DNA from: JBIOJM01 sp044450785
GTDB lineage: Bacteria; Planctomycetota; Planctomycetia; Isosphaerales; Isosphaeraceae
Direction: 5' to 3'
DNA length: 64,000 nucleotides
Assembly: GCA_044450785.1 (NCBI GenBank)
Contig: JBIOJM010000013.1
Location: 1 to 64,000 of the forward strand
Under the pieces are notes generated by a model. That model saw nothing but the letters and a program-made list of their open reading frames with translations, searched no databases and was not told where the DNA came from. The translations under genes and the position numbers were made by a program. Below are positions 47,593 through 57,576 of this stretch, piece after piece; the stretch's first letter is position 1, and the number at the start of each line of letters is the position of its first letter.

Positions 47593-48999
47593 CTACGGCG
47601 CCCCGCTGCGCGGAAGCACCTTGAAATCACGCAGGCTGCGTACCGGTGTCCCCGGACCGCTCGAGAGTTCAGCGACCAGCCTGTAAGCACCCTCGTCGGC
47701 CGGTATCTCCTGGTTGATTGTGAGGACCTCCCGCCCGAATCCCTTCACGTGACAGCGCACGGATCGGGTGGAGAGGTACTCGTTGATGATGATCGGCACC
47801 CGCAGCTTCTTCTGCCGGTCGTTGAGGTAAGGAACGCCGGAGACCCGGGGCATCTCGCTCAGCTTGAACGGGCCCTGACCCTGCCAGCCCCGGCTGAAGA
47901 GATAGGGGTGAGACTCCACGCAATCGGCCGTGCTCTGCGGTTCGGACCAGCCGTTCTCCCAGGGCCTTCCCGATAAGTCCAGGTGCCGGACGGCCCGGAT
48001 TGCCTTGCCCGTCTCATCGGTGAAGCTCTCGTTCTGTCCATCCCAGATCACCACACACGGATGATTCCAGCGCTGTCGCATCCAATCGATGTATTCCGGA
48101 ATGATCTTCTCTGCACGGGGGAACTCGGGAGCGCCGTCCTTGCCAGGCTGAGGATTCAAGAGCCAGATCGGGAACTCGTCCTGGATCAGCAAACCCTCTT
48201 CATCCGCGATGTCGTACCAGAAGTCGGGGGGGAAGCCGATGCAATAGCGGATCGAGTTCCAGTGCATCGACTTGAACTGCTGATGCAATCGCCTTGTCCA
48301 GTCCGCCCGCCAGGGCAGATCTCCGCGTTGCTGGTCCTCGAAGAACCGGTAGATGCAGATGTTGGTCCCTCTCAGGAAGTAGGGCTTGCCGTTGAGCACG
48401 GCGCGCCCGCTCTGGGCATCAAAGCGGAAGGACCTCATCCCGAATCGCACCTTGACCGCGTCTCCCCCCGTGGTGACCGTCATCTCATAGAGGTACTTCT
48501 CGAAATCCCAGCCCCGCGGCATGTCCGTGGGAAGACAATCCGGATTCGCCCCGACCCGGATGATCAGCACGTTCTCGGCCCCCTCCCCCTTCAGGTACGG
48601 CTTGACATCGAAATACGCCGGGGTGAAGCAGGGCAAGTGCTCGCCCAGGTCTTTCCCGTTCAGCATCACCCGCGTCCCGTACCGAGCCTTGTGAATCATG
48701 AGCAGGGCCACTTCCGGCAAGGCGCCCTCCACCTTGAAGGCACGCCGGTACCAGAACGCCCGCCGAGCCGTGCAGGGCTTACCCACGTCACTGAACGCGG
48801 GGCGAGCCATGTCGAGCAGGCCGGGCACGGCGACCGTGTGCGTGAACGCAGCCGGCATGCCTTCCATGCCCCCTTGCTCGACTTGCCACAGGCCGTCGAG
48901 ATTGATGACCCGGCGCGGCTGCTCAGGGTCCACTTCCCCGGCAGGCGCCAGAGTGACCCGAAGCACGATCGTCAACAGGATCGGGGCATGCAGTCGCAT
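47593..48999 (-). CDS. Shortened glycoside hydrolase family 2-like protein
   Basis: 468 residues, preceded by GAGGAGG. A signal peptide and an N-terminal sugar-binding sandwich (NLDGLWQVEQGGMEGMP to GANPDCLPTDMPRGWDFEKY, each landmark below residue 180) are followed directly by TGGDAVKVRFGMRSF and the TIM barrel. The presumed acid/base WDGQNES (near 320) and nucleophile IIINEY (near 405) are both present. Family members are usually 800-1000 residues. Here the immunoglobulin-like linker domain and the barrel's end plus the C-terminal domains appear cut out in frame. Activity is therefore doubtful. Confidence 0.78.
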   Translation of the reverse strand: MRLHAPILLTIVLRVTLAPAGEVDPEQPRRVINLDGLWQVEQGGMEGMPAAFTHTVAVPGLLDMARPAFSDVGKPCTARRAFWYRRAFKVEGALPEVALLMIHKARYGTRVMLNGKDLGEHLPCFTPAYFDVKPYLKGEGAENVLIIRVGANPDCLPTDMPRGWDFEKYLYEMTVTTGGDAVKVRFGMRSFRFDAQSGRAVLNGKPYFLRGTNICIYRFFEDQQRGDLPWRADWTRRLHQQFKSMHWNSIRYCIGFPPDFWYDIADEEGLLIQDEFPIWLLNPQPGKDGAPEFPRAEKIIPEYIDWMRQRWNHPCVVIWDGQNESFTDETGKAIRAVRHLDLSGRPWENGWSEPQSTADCVESHPYLFSRGWQGQGPFKLSEMPRVSGVPYLNDRQKKLRVPIIINEYLSTRSVRCHVKGFGREVLTINQEIPADEGAYRLVAELSSGPGTPVRSLRDFKVLPRSGAP

Positions 49000-49452
49000 T
49001 GCTCCTCCTCATAGGGTCCGGGAACTCCACACGATCGGAAGCATGATGGAGGCTCCTGTACCTCGTTCGGCTTGGTGCTCAGGGAAGGCGAGGCCGGTCG
49101 CCCGGATCGACATTCCCCGGGGCGCGACGAAACTCACATGCAGGCGGCGATCGGAACGGGCGGGTCGAGAATTCGGCGGGAGTGCACGACAACGAAACGG
49201 CAATGCCGGAGATCGCGCCAGAGGCTTTCTTAGCCAACCCGCGGCATGCCCGTCGTGAGCATCGCGGATGCCTGCAAGATAGAACCAGCGGGGGAAAGAA
49301 TCAAGACCCTGGTTTCTGGTGATCGACTGGTGACGAACTCGTCCGGCCGCTGACGGGTCGACCCGCGCCGGGCACGCGACTACCATGAGAGGGTATCCAG
49401 TATCGCACTGCCGTTCCGCCCCGTCGGCCGGAACCAAACCCTCGAGGCTCTC
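49000..49452. other. Divergent intergenic region between two glycosidase genes
   Basis: 453 bases separate the GH2-like gene (minus) and the large TIM-barrel protein (plus). Open frames on the minus strand extend into the next gene, but have no ribosome site or motif. No clear promoter hexamers are seen. It probably holds divergent promoters. Confidence 0.4.
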
Positions 49453-52251
49453 ATGAGGCGCTCGATCCTCGCCGCGGTCGTCTTCCTTGGTGTCGCGGCA
49501 GCCTGCCGCGCGGACGGGGGGAACCTGATCTTCAACGGCTCGTTCGAGGAGGGCCGCGCCGACACGGGCGATCCCGACGGCTGGACGACGTCCGGCAATC
49601 CATCCCTGCGTCAGCGGCTCACCGTGGACGGCGGCCGCGACGGCGGCCATGCGGCCCGGCTCGACTGCACCGTGTTCAACGGCGACGGGCCCGACTTCCA
49701 TGCCATGGTCTGTCAGGTCGGCAAGGTCGGCGTGCGCCGGGGCCGTTGGTACAGGCTGACGCTCTGGGCGAAGGCCGTGGGCCTCAAGGCCGGCGGGGTC
49801 GATGTCTCCCTGGTCAACACCCGCGACTGGGTGGGCTCAGGGCTCGATGAGGCGTTCACGCCCGGCCCGCGCTGGGAGCGGTTCGAGTTCCTCTTTCAGT
49901 GCCGGCGCGGCGTCCCGGCCGCGACCAGCCGGTTGCAGATCTGGTTCAAGAGCACGGGGACGCTCTGGCTTGACGACCTCACGCTCGCCGAGACCAATGA
50001 CAAGCCGCAGTGGTACCCGCGGATCGGCACCGAGGGCGTCACGAACGCGATCCCGAACAGCAGTTTCGAGTGCGGCACGGCCGGCTGGGGCAGCCTGACG
50101 TTCGGCCTGGGCGGCTGGGGCGGGAACCTGTTCCGACTCGAGGGCGAGTGCGACGCGCGCCACGCCAAACACGGCCGCCAGAGTCTCAAGATCGCCATCG
50201 ATGCCGCCGTGGCGCCGGTGCGTTGGTTCGACTACTACCAGCCGGTGCGCGAGCCGGTGAAGCGGGCCCTGGCGGCGAACCGGGGCTGGATCACGGTCAA
50301 GCCGGGTGAGCCCTTCACGCTCTCGGCCTACCTCCGCGCCGAGTCGGACGGCACCATGGCGCAACTCGCCGTCAGCGAGGTGCCCGAGCGCCTGGAGCAC
50401 CGGCAGGTCCGCGTCGGGCCTGACTGGAAGCGGTACGAGTTCACGTTCACGCCTTCGGAGCCATTCCTGTTCGTGGCCGTCGGACTCGACCTCGAGGCCA
50501 CGAAGCGCGACCGGGGCGTCCTCTGGGTCGACGCCGTGCAGCTCGAGCGGGGCGCGAAGGCGACCGAGTATCACCCCCGCGCATCCGTCGAGTCGTACGT
50601 CGACACGGACGTTCCCGACCACATCACCGATGCAAAGGAGGGGGCCTCGTTATCCCTTCTCGCCTACAACGACGGCGATGCCGAGCGCACGGTCGCGGGC
50701 CGGCTCGACGTGACCGATGCGTTCGGCAAGACCGTGACCGCCCTCACGCCGGCGCTCCCCGTTCCGGCCCACGCCAGCGCGAGCCAGGCTTTCAAGAACG
50801 TGGCGCGGGGCCGCTTGGGGGCCTTCCGCGCAAGGTGGAAGCCGGAGCCGGGGTCTGGATTCGTCGAGCCTGACCCGGAGACAAAGGACGGCGTGGCCAC
50901 GCTGACCACCACGCGGTTGGCCGTGATCGACCCGGTGCTGAAGGCCCTCCCGCAGCACGCACCCTTCGGATTCAACCACGCCTATCCGTGGGACTTCCTC
51001 GTGCGGAGTGCCCAGCGCGCGGGGGTCGTCTGGTGGCGCGACTGGTCGGCCAAGTGGGACACGGTCGAGCCCAAGCGGGGGACATTCGACTGGCGCATCC
51101 CCGACGCCCAGATCGGCCGCGTGGCCGGCCTGGGAGGCCATGTCGAGATCCTCCTGCCGTTCCCGTCGGCGTCGTGGTCGACCTCGGCTCGCCCCGAGGC
51201 CGTGGCGAAAGCCGCCGGGCCGGACGGCTCACTGCGGTCGCGCCTGCCAATGGCCTACGCCCCGAAGGACCTCGACGACTTCGGCCGCTACGCCGCGGAG
51301 ACGGTGCGGCATTACCGCCAGTTCAAGACGCCGTCCTTGCGCAAGGACGCGCTCTTCCCCCTGTACGTGCAGGTCCTCAACGAGCCGGTCTACACCGACT
51401 ACGCCTTGCCCCGGCAGTTCGGCTACTCGGTCGACGACTACGTGAAGCTGCTTCAGGTCGCCCACGACGCGATGAAGGAGGTCGACCCGCACGTCCATGT
51501 CGGCGGCGGCATCAGCGCGGGGCTGACGTCGGGTTACACGCGCGAGTTCATCACGAAGGGGGGTCTGAAGGGGTGCGACGTCATCGACCTGCACCTCTAC
51601 GACGCCGCCCGGCCCGCCGAGACGTATGAGGAGCCGTTCAGGGCCCTGGAGGAGCTGATGCAAGCCCACGGCGGCCAGCGGCCGGTCTGGATCACCGAGT
51701 GGGGGTGCTACGCCGACGACGACCCGCCGAACTTCCCGCAGAGCTTCGGCGACGCCACCATGAACCGCTGCCGCTGGCCGAGCGAGCGAGCGGCGACGGA
51801 GCACATCGTGAAGTTCGCCGCCGTCGGCTTCGCGCACGGCCTGAGGAAGATCTTCTTCCACGCGGGCACCGCCGGCCGGATCAACGGGCCCGACGCCGGT
51901 GGGGTGCTCTTCGAATACGGCGGTGCGCCCCGCACGATGTACGCCGGCATCGCCGCCTTCACGAAGATGATCGGTACGGTCTCCTCCCCGCTCCAGGTCG
52001 TCGACCGGGACGGCTTGCACGGATACGTCTTCTCTACCGTCGACCTCCCCGACGGGCACCATTCCGTGGTGGCGGTGGCGTGGTCGTCGTCGGAGAAGGC
52101 GAGACGCCTGACCATCGACCCGGCGGCGACGGCCTTCAACCTGATGGGTAACAGGATCGGCGAGCACACGATCGAGCTCACGGAGACCCCGGTCTACCTG
52201 GTGGCCCACGAGGCGGACCCCGTGCTCCGGACGCTTGCCGAGGGGCGCTGA
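49453..52251 (+). CDS. Exported multi-domain glycosidase (GH39/GH-A-like)
   Basis: 932 residues. A signal peptide is followed by two carbohydrate-binding beta-sandwich modules (about 25-185 with NLIFNGSFEEG, and 195-375 with NAIPNSSFECG, both CBM4/9-like). A Pro/Ala linker region comes next, then a TIM barrel from about 505. The catalytic pair of clan GH-A is visible: acid/base Glu644 in VLNEPVY and nucleophile Glu749 in WITEWGC. The C-terminal 90 residues are a beta-sandwich. It is probably a secreted xylan or related hemicellulose hydrolase; the exact family is not certain. Confidence 0.82.
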   Translation: MRRSILAAVVFLGVAAACRADGGNLIFNGSFEEGRADTGDPDGWTTSGNPSLRQRLTVDGGRDGGHAARLDCTVFNGDGPDFHAMVCQVGKVGVRRGRWYRLTLWAKAVGLKAGGVDVSLVNTRDWVGSGLDEAFTPGPRWERFEFLFQCRRGVPAATSRLQIWFKSTGTLWLDDLTLAETNDKPQWYPRIGTEGVTNAIPNSSFECGTAGWGSLTFGLGGWGGNLFRLEGECDARHAKHGRQSLKIAIDAAVAPVRWFDYYQPVREPVKRALAANRGWITVKPGEPFTLSAYLRAESDGTMAQLAVSEVPERLEHRQVRVGPDWKRYEFTFTPSEPFLFVAVGLDLEATKRDRGVLWVDAVQLERGAKATEYHPRASVESYVDTDVPDHITDAKEGASLSLLAYNDGDAERTVAGRLDVTDAFGKTVTALTPALPVPAHASASQAFKNVARGRLGAFRARWKPEPGSGFVEPDPETKDGVATLTTTRLAVIDPVLKALPQHAPFGFNHAYPWDFLVRSAQRAGVVWWRDWSAKWDTVEPKRGTFDWRIPDAQIGRVAGLGGHVEILLPFPSASWSTSARPEAVAKAAGPDGSLRSRLPMAYAPKDLDDFGRYAAETVRHYRQFKTPSLRKDALFPLYVQVLNEPVYTDYALPRQFGYSVDDYVKLLQVAHDAMKEVDPHVHVGGGISAGLTSGYTREFITKGGLKGCDVIDLHLYDAARPAETYEEPFRALEELMQAHGGQRPVWITEWGCYADDDPPNFPQSFGDATMNRCRWPSERAATEHIVKFAAVGFAHGLRKIFFHAGTAGRINGPDAGGVLFEYGGAPRTMYAGIAAFTKMIGTVSSPLQVVDRDGLHGYVFSTVDLPDGHHSVVAVAWSSSEKARRLTIDPAATAFNLMGNRIGEHTIELTETPVYLVAHEADPVLRTLAEGR

Positions 52252-52320
52252 GACGCTCTTCGGAACAGACACGGCGAGGGAGCACGTTCTCACCTTTCTC
52301 GCTTTCGTCGCTCTGCAGTC

Positions 52321-55300
52321 TCAGGGGCACGTCCGGGCAAGGCGGAAGCCGTAGACACCGAGACGATTAAAGGGGAGGTTCCAGCTCCGCTGGGCCGAGC
52401 GCACATGCGACGGAACGTCGACAAACCCTCCACCCCGAAGGATGTGAGATGTCGTGTCGGAAACCGTCGTCGCGGACGGGATCAGATCGACGATCACGCC
52501 GTCATTCGCCGGTTTGTAGTCCGACTTCCGATCGAGGCACCATTCGTAAACGTTGCCAAGAATGTCGAAGAGCCCTAGGTCGTTGGGCTGGAGGCTTCCG
52601 CAGGGCCACGCCCGGCCTTCCGATGCCAGAATACAATATCCGTAGCGCGACAACAGACTTACACTGACTCCGTAGTAGCGGCTGGAGAGCGCCCCCGCGC
52701 GGCATGCATATTCCCATTCTGCTTCGGTAGGCAGCCGGTATCCCACGCGCTCGAGAGCGTCCGCCCGGATTCTCATTCCCTCGGCGTACTTGCCCTTCTG
52801 GCTCGGCTCGTAACACTCGGGCAGGTTTTCCATCCGGCTGAGCCAGTTGCAATAGGCCGCCGTGTCGTACCAGCTCGGCGTGCTCACTGGACCGCGCGGG
52901 TCGGGGCTGAACCGACGGTTATTCGCCGCTCCAACTCCCGGATTTTCCTTGAGGAATCGCTCGTATTGCTCGACGGTCACCTCCTTGGTGCCGATCGCGA
53001 ATCGCCGCGCGATGATCCGGCGATGGAGCAGCTCGTCATCAAGATGATCCGGCTCGGCCGGCGGAGAACCCATGCGGAATTCGACCGGGCCGTCGATCAG
53101 GGCGAAGGTCTGCCCTTGACGGTTCAAGAACCAGCGATGATCGGGCCTGTTGCCGATCTTCATCAGCTCGGAATCGATCTTCCGCAGCTTTGCCTGCTGC
53201 TGCCAGCGCCACAGCGTCCATTCCGCCGCGCCGTGGATCCCCGCATCAGGGTTGTTCTGATAGAGGTCGAGCAACGAGACGACCAGTTGCTCGCTCAATT
53301 CCGGCGGCACGTCATTGATTCCGTAATTCCCCAGCGCCAAAATCAGCCCCCGTTGCATCGATGTCTCGGGATCAAATAGAATCGCGTCCATCGGTTGCCG
53401 CCCCGAAGCGGGCGCTGGTCGGGTAACCGCGGCGAGACGCGCGAGTTCGGCGGCGAGACGTCGCGGATCGGCACCCGACGGATGGAGCCAGTTGATCAGA
53501 TTGCTGCGCAGCCGTGGATCGGCCCTGTGGCGGAGCAGAGGCAGAGCATGCTCCGACCGGCCCATGCAGACCAGGGCAACGGCCGCGCGGGCCTGTCGCG
53601 CAGCGCGGCGATCCTTGTCGTCTTCTGATCCGCCCTCGTTGCCGGATGGCATCGCCGGCTCGGCGATCTCCGCCAGGAAGACCGGCACCGTTGTCGCTGC
53701 CTGACGCTCGGCGATAGCCAGCAGGGTCGAAAAGGCTCTGGGGTCGGCGTCCATCACGAGATCGGCCACCAAGCCGGGATCGTCGCCGGCATAATCCGCG
53801 AGGACATCGGCCGCCAGCGTGCGTTCGCTCTCGGACCGTTGCGCGTCCCGGAAGATCGCAGCCAGGGGCCCGGTCAACAAACTTCGGACGGGACGAAGCG
53901 ACTCCGTCCAGAGCCCGAGATAGAGAGGATTGGTGCCGACCAAAGCCTGGACGATCCGTTCTCGGTACTGGGCCAGCCGCGGGTCGGCCGGGGCATAGAG
54001 GGCCAGTGCGCCGGCGGCGGGAAGCAAGGCATTATCGCCCGGCTTCGCCAAGCTCAGCACCGACCAGATCTTCGGTGCCACCTGGGATTGGTATGGCAAG
54101 AGCGCCGCTCGCAAGACCGGCAACTCCGCGGAAGACGCCGAGAGCAGGCGGCCGCAGAGGTAGTCGACCTGAGAAGGATCATCAGGTAAGAGCGCCAGGC
54201 TGGCGTGGAGATACTCCCGACTTGATGATTCCGATTCGCGAAGCTGGCGGCGGAGTTGGGGATCGGCCCAGCGGCGGGAGCCCGAGAGCTGCTTGATGAT
54301 CGAGGGCACCTCGGCCGTGCTGGCGGTCTTCAACGAGGCGACGATTCCCGACGCCTGTAGGTCCCCGCGGGCTTCGAATACTCCCCAGGCTCCCAGGGCG
54401 ATCAGACCGAGGGCGGCAAGGCCGATGAGACTATGCCGCTGCCCGGCTCGCCTCATCATTGCGCGCTCGGGCTCGGTCCAGTCTTTCTTGCTCGTGAAGA
54501 GCCGAATGTTCGCCCACTCCCAGACCGACGGCAGAAAGCGGTTTTCGGGCTTCGAGTTCCAGAGCAGCGAGCGTTCGACCAGTCGGAGCCTGGCACGCCC
54601 GCGCCGTGTCTCTCGCTCTTTGCGGGTCAACCAGTCGCGCAGCGAATGGACGAGGTAATCGTGAGTGAGCTGGTAATACTTCTCCGCCGCGTTGAGCTTC
54701 GACGTTGCGTCCTTGCCGCCCTCGACACCTTCGGGGTCGGTCGGCGTGATCAAGCGGAGCTCGGCGTCAAGGACCCGGATCAAATCGTCGAATTCCCCGC
54801 GCCGGCCCGAGTAGCCGGAGGCCTCGAGCAATTCGGCGTAAGATCGCATGTGCCCCTTGATATCCGTGCCCGATTCCGGCAGCAGGGCCTTCAAGACGGC
54901 ACGGGCGGCCTTTTGGTGAAAGCGGTGCTCCGGCAGAGCCGTGGCGGCGCTGAAGTTTTCCTCGAGAAACGTCAAGCCCACGCCTCGTGTCCCTCCGACC
55001 TCGCTGAACGTGGCGCGCGTCCAGACTTTGCCCTTCATCATCTCGGCGAAGAGCGCCAGCCGCACGCACACGACCTTGCCGTCTTGCGCCAGTCCGGAGA
55101 CAGCTTCCTTGAGAAAGATGCTCTGGTCCCTGGACCGGATCGGGCCGTCCTCGGAAAGCCTGCCGAAGGCGCGTCCGAACGAGGCCAGGACCTTGCGGGC
55201 GTGTACGAGGTCAAACAGATCGACGGCGGCGGAGTTCTGACCCTCCAGAAGTCGAACCTCGAGCGCGTGCATGAAGCGCGTCGCCGCCATCCAGAAATCG

Positions 55301-56889
55301 TCTCGCACCATCACGATGCACTGAACGCGGTGGCCGTCGCACTGCCGTAGCGCCTGGACGAGCGCCGTGTTTTCGTCGTCCCGGCGCGCGTGCAGCCACT
55401 GCTCGAACTGATCGATGACAACCAGCAGCTTCGTGCCCTCCGGCAACGCCCGACCCTGGCGGAGGGCGGCGAGGCTGTCCCTCAGGCCCAGGTTGTCGGG
55501 AAGCTCAGGGCACCGTCTCCGGATCCCGTTCTGCAATCGGCTCTCGGTCTCGTTGGGGGTGGCCTCGATGTAGACGGCGATGACTTGACCGGACAGACGA
55601 GGCAGCAGCCCAGCCTTGACCAGGGACGATTTTCCACATCCCGACGGTCCGTAGATGAGCCCGACAGGTGCTGTCTTGTCCGGATCGGTCTCCTCGATCC
55701 AGGTCTTCCAGAACCGAAGACTATCGGGCAGGCCGTTACGGTCGCGCGGGCCCGGCAAGAGCTCGAGGAAGAAGTCGGCGTCGTGCTCGTCGAACGACCG
55801 CAGCCCCTTGGGCACGATCTTGACCGCCTCGTGGAGCGACAGGTTGAAATCGCTGGGGCCCGGCGCGGGCCTGCTATCGATCTGCGTCGCCGGGGTTGCG
55901 AGGCACGATTCGGCTTGCTCGGCCAGGAAGTGCCTCAAATCCTCGGCCATGTCCCTCGCCGTTGAGTAACGCTCCGAGGCCCTCTTGGCAAGTGCCTTCA
56001 GGCAGATTCGGTCCAGCTCCCGCGGGATCGTTTCGTCGTGCTGGCGCGGCGGACGGGCTTCCTGGCTCGTGATGTTCTCCATGAGCTCTTCCCGGGGCCG
56101 GCCGTCGAATGGCAGGCGCCCGATCAAGAGCTCGTAAAGGACCACGCCGAGGCTGAAGATATCGGTGCGGCCGTCGACACGGTGTCCCTCGCCCCATGCC
56201 TGTTCGGGGCTCATGTAGGCCGGCGTGCCGGCGTAACGAGGGCCCTTGCCGACGTCTTCCTCGCGCAGGGCCAAGCCGAAGTCGACCACGAATGGCTTCC
56301 CGGCCTGATCGATCATGATGTTCCCCGGCTTGACGTCCCTGTGAACGAGCCCCTCCTTGTGGGCATAGTGCAGCGCGTCGGCGATTGTCGCGATCAGCTC
56401 GGCCGTCTGGCGGTAGTCGGCGCGCTTGCGCCGGAATTCGGCGGCGAGAGTCTGTCCGTCGATGAACTTCGACACGACGAAGCACGGGAACTCTTCGGTG
56501 CTGCCTACGTCGTACACCGGCACGATATTCGGGTGGTCAAGGTTCGCGACGGTGCGAGCCTCGGTCACGTAAAGCTCTGCATCTTCGGGTGATGAGATAA
56601 GCTGAGCGTGCGGGACCTTGAGTGCGACGTTTCGGTGTAACTTCTCGTCGTAGGCCAGAAAGACCAAGCCGAAGCCACCCTCCCCCAGTAGACGTTCCAC
56701 CCGGTAACGACTGATCCTCTCGGGCAGCTTACGGGAAGCAGCCGAGTTGGTCTCCTGGCCGAAGTCAAGCGTCTCCGACCCAGGTTCGTGGTCCCGATTC
56801 TCCGTCGAGATATTGAGGAACTGGTCGGGCATCGACGCGGCTCGGTCTGGCATGTGCGCCAGCTTGAGGAGAGGAGAGGAACGGGGCAC
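52321..56889 (-). CDS. Ser/Thr kinase-STAND NTPase-FGE fusion protein
   Basis: 1522 residues from a GTG at 56889; ATGs at residues 13 and 20 are alternative starts. The kinase domain (61-325) has GEGGFG (69-74), Lys91, HRDVKPGN with Asp185, and DFG at 203-205, and looks active. A novel-STAND-type NTPase follows, with Walker A GPSGCGKSS (414-422) and Walker B LLVVIDQFEQW (Asp493). A hydrophobic helix (LIGLAALGLIALGAWGVF) and a HEAT-like helical region precede a C-terminal FGE/SUMF1 domain (about 1260-1522). That domain has RLPTEAEWEYACRAGA and LGNVYEWCLDR. Its role is unknown; a sensor or defence function is possible. Confidence 0.9.
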   Translation of the reverse strand: MPRSSPLLKLAHMPDRAASMPDQFLNISTENRDHEPGSETLDFGQETNSAASRKLPERISRYRVERLLGEGGFGLVFLAYDEKLHRNVALKVPHAQLISSPEDAELYVTEARTVANLDHPNIVPVYDVGSTEEFPCFVVSKFIDGQTLAAEFRRKRADYRQTAELIATIADALHYAHKEGLVHRDVKPGNIMIDQAGKPFVVDFGLALREEDVGKGPRYAGTPAYMSPEQAWGEGHRVDGRTDIFSLGVVLYELLIGRLPFDGRPREELMENITSQEARPPRQHDETIPRELDRICLKALAKRASERYSTARDMAEDLRHFLAEQAESCLATPATQIDSRPAPGPSDFNLSLHEAVKIVPKGLRSFDEHDADFFLELLPGPRDRNGLPDSLRFWKTWIEETDPDKTAPVGLIYGPSGCGKSSLVKAGLLPRLSGQVIAVYIEATPNETESRLQNGIRRRCPELPDNLGLRDSLAALRQGRALPEGTKLLVVIDQFEQWLHARRDDENTALVQALRQCDGHRVQCIVMVRDDFWMAATRFMHALEVRLLEGQNSAAVDLFDLVHARKVLASFGRAFGRLSEDGPIRSRDQSIFLKEAVSGLAQDGKVVCVRLALFAEMMKGKVWTRATFSEVGGTRGVGLTFLEENFSAATALPEHRFHQKAARAVLKALLPESGTDIKGHMRSYAELLEASGYSGRRGEFDDLIRVLDAELRLITPTDPEGVEGGKDATSKLNAAEKYYQLTHDYLVHSLRDWLTRKERETRRGRARLRLVERSLLWNSKPENRFLPSVWEWANIRLFTSKKDWTEPERAMMRRAGQRHSLIGLAALGLIALGAWGVFEARGDLQASGIVASLKTASTAEVPSIIKQLSGSRRWADPQLRRQLRESESSSREYLHASLALLPDDPSQVDYLCGRLLSASSAELPVLRAALLPYQSQVAPKIWSVLSLAKPGDNALLPAAGALALYAPADPRLAQYRERIVQALVGTNPLYLGLWTESLRPVRSLLTGPLAAIFRDAQRSESERTLAADVLADYAGDDPGLVADLVMDADPRAFSTLLAIAERQAATTVPVFLAEIAEPAMPSGNEGGSEDDKDRRAARQARAAVALVCMGRSEHALPLLRHRADPRLRSNLINWLHPSGADPRRLAAELARLAAVTRPAPASGRQPMDAILFDPETSMQRGLILALGNYGINDVPPELSEQLVVSLLDLYQNNPDAGIHGAAEWTLWRWQQQAKLRKIDSELMKIGNRPDHRWFLNRQGQTFALIDGPVEFRMGSPPAEPDHLDDELLHRRIIARRFAIGTKEVTVEQYERFLKENPGVGAANNRRFSPDPRGPVSTPSWYDTAAYCNWLSRMENLPECYEPSQKGKYAEGMRIRADALERVGYRLPTEAEWEYACRAGALSSRYYGVSVSLLSRYGYCILASEGRAWPCGSLQPNDLGLFDILGNVYEWCLDRKSDYKPANDGVIVDLIPSATTVSDTTSHILRGGGFVDVPSHVRSAQRSWNLPFNRLGVYGFRLARTCP

Positions 56890-57355
56890 CTCGATCAGAC
56901 CCGCACCCGGGTTATCCCCCCGATTCCGCCAGACAACAGCACTCTGGCCCTTCGAGCAGAGCTATCAGCAATTCCTGAAATCCCTCCTGGCGCCCGGCGA
57001 CCCATTTCCTGGTTCCCTCAAGCCGCATCGCCTCTGAAGCCGAACCGAGTTTGCGATGAAGCCGCTTTCAGCGCCGGACAAGGTCAAATCATCTTAACCT
57101 CCCAAGCCGGCGCGATCTATGCAGAACTCGGCCGACCCAGAACCAAGGGCGGGCTCGATGGCGGTCGACTTTGAGCGGCGCCTCTCTTGGGCTCGCAACC
57201 TCTTGACCGGTTCCCGTGATCGCAAACTCGACACATCCTGCCGCGTATCCGGATAGAAGTGGCAAGGGGCAAGAGCGTACCCTGGGCGGCCGGGTCGAGA
57301 AGCCCCAACCGCAGCCGTTTCCGGTTCAATGTCGCCCACGCTCGAATCGCACCGC
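56890..57355. other. Gap between the kinase gene and the IS element
   Basis: 466 bases with no convincing gene on either strand. It includes the upstream region of the kinase gene. The right part runs into the left end of the IS21-type element. Confidence 0.45.
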
Positions 57356-57371
57356 TGTCATCGGGCGCTTC

Positions 57372-57417
57372 AGAACCAGCCACTTATGGGCGCTTATAGG
57401 CGTTTCAAAACCAGCCA
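57372..57417 (+). repeat. Left-end IS repeats
   Basis: Two inverted-orientation cores, AGAACCAGCCA at 57372-57382 and AAAACCAGCCA at 57407-57417, lie next to GGGCGC elements. They are the left terminal transposase-binding repeats of the IS21 element. Confidence 0.75.
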
Positions 57418-57576
57418 CCCCTTGCGGGTAGTTACAGTGATCAATTTGACAATTCTCGATGGTTATCGATCCGATTCATCCCCTGCTTTTTTTGGCCGAG
57501 TGCGTCCGGTTCTTCTTTCCACCCGAACCGTAAGCCAAGGGACTCGGTCTCACACAGCATAACTCCTTTCTCTCGT

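Noticed and set aside
49009..49701. 230-codon minus-strand frame
   Set aside because: It overlaps the secreted glycosidase start on the other strand and has unconvincing composition and no start signal.
57340..57365. Target-site duplication at the IS21 ends
   Set aside because: Flanks match only in two bases (GC), which is not evidence of a duplication.
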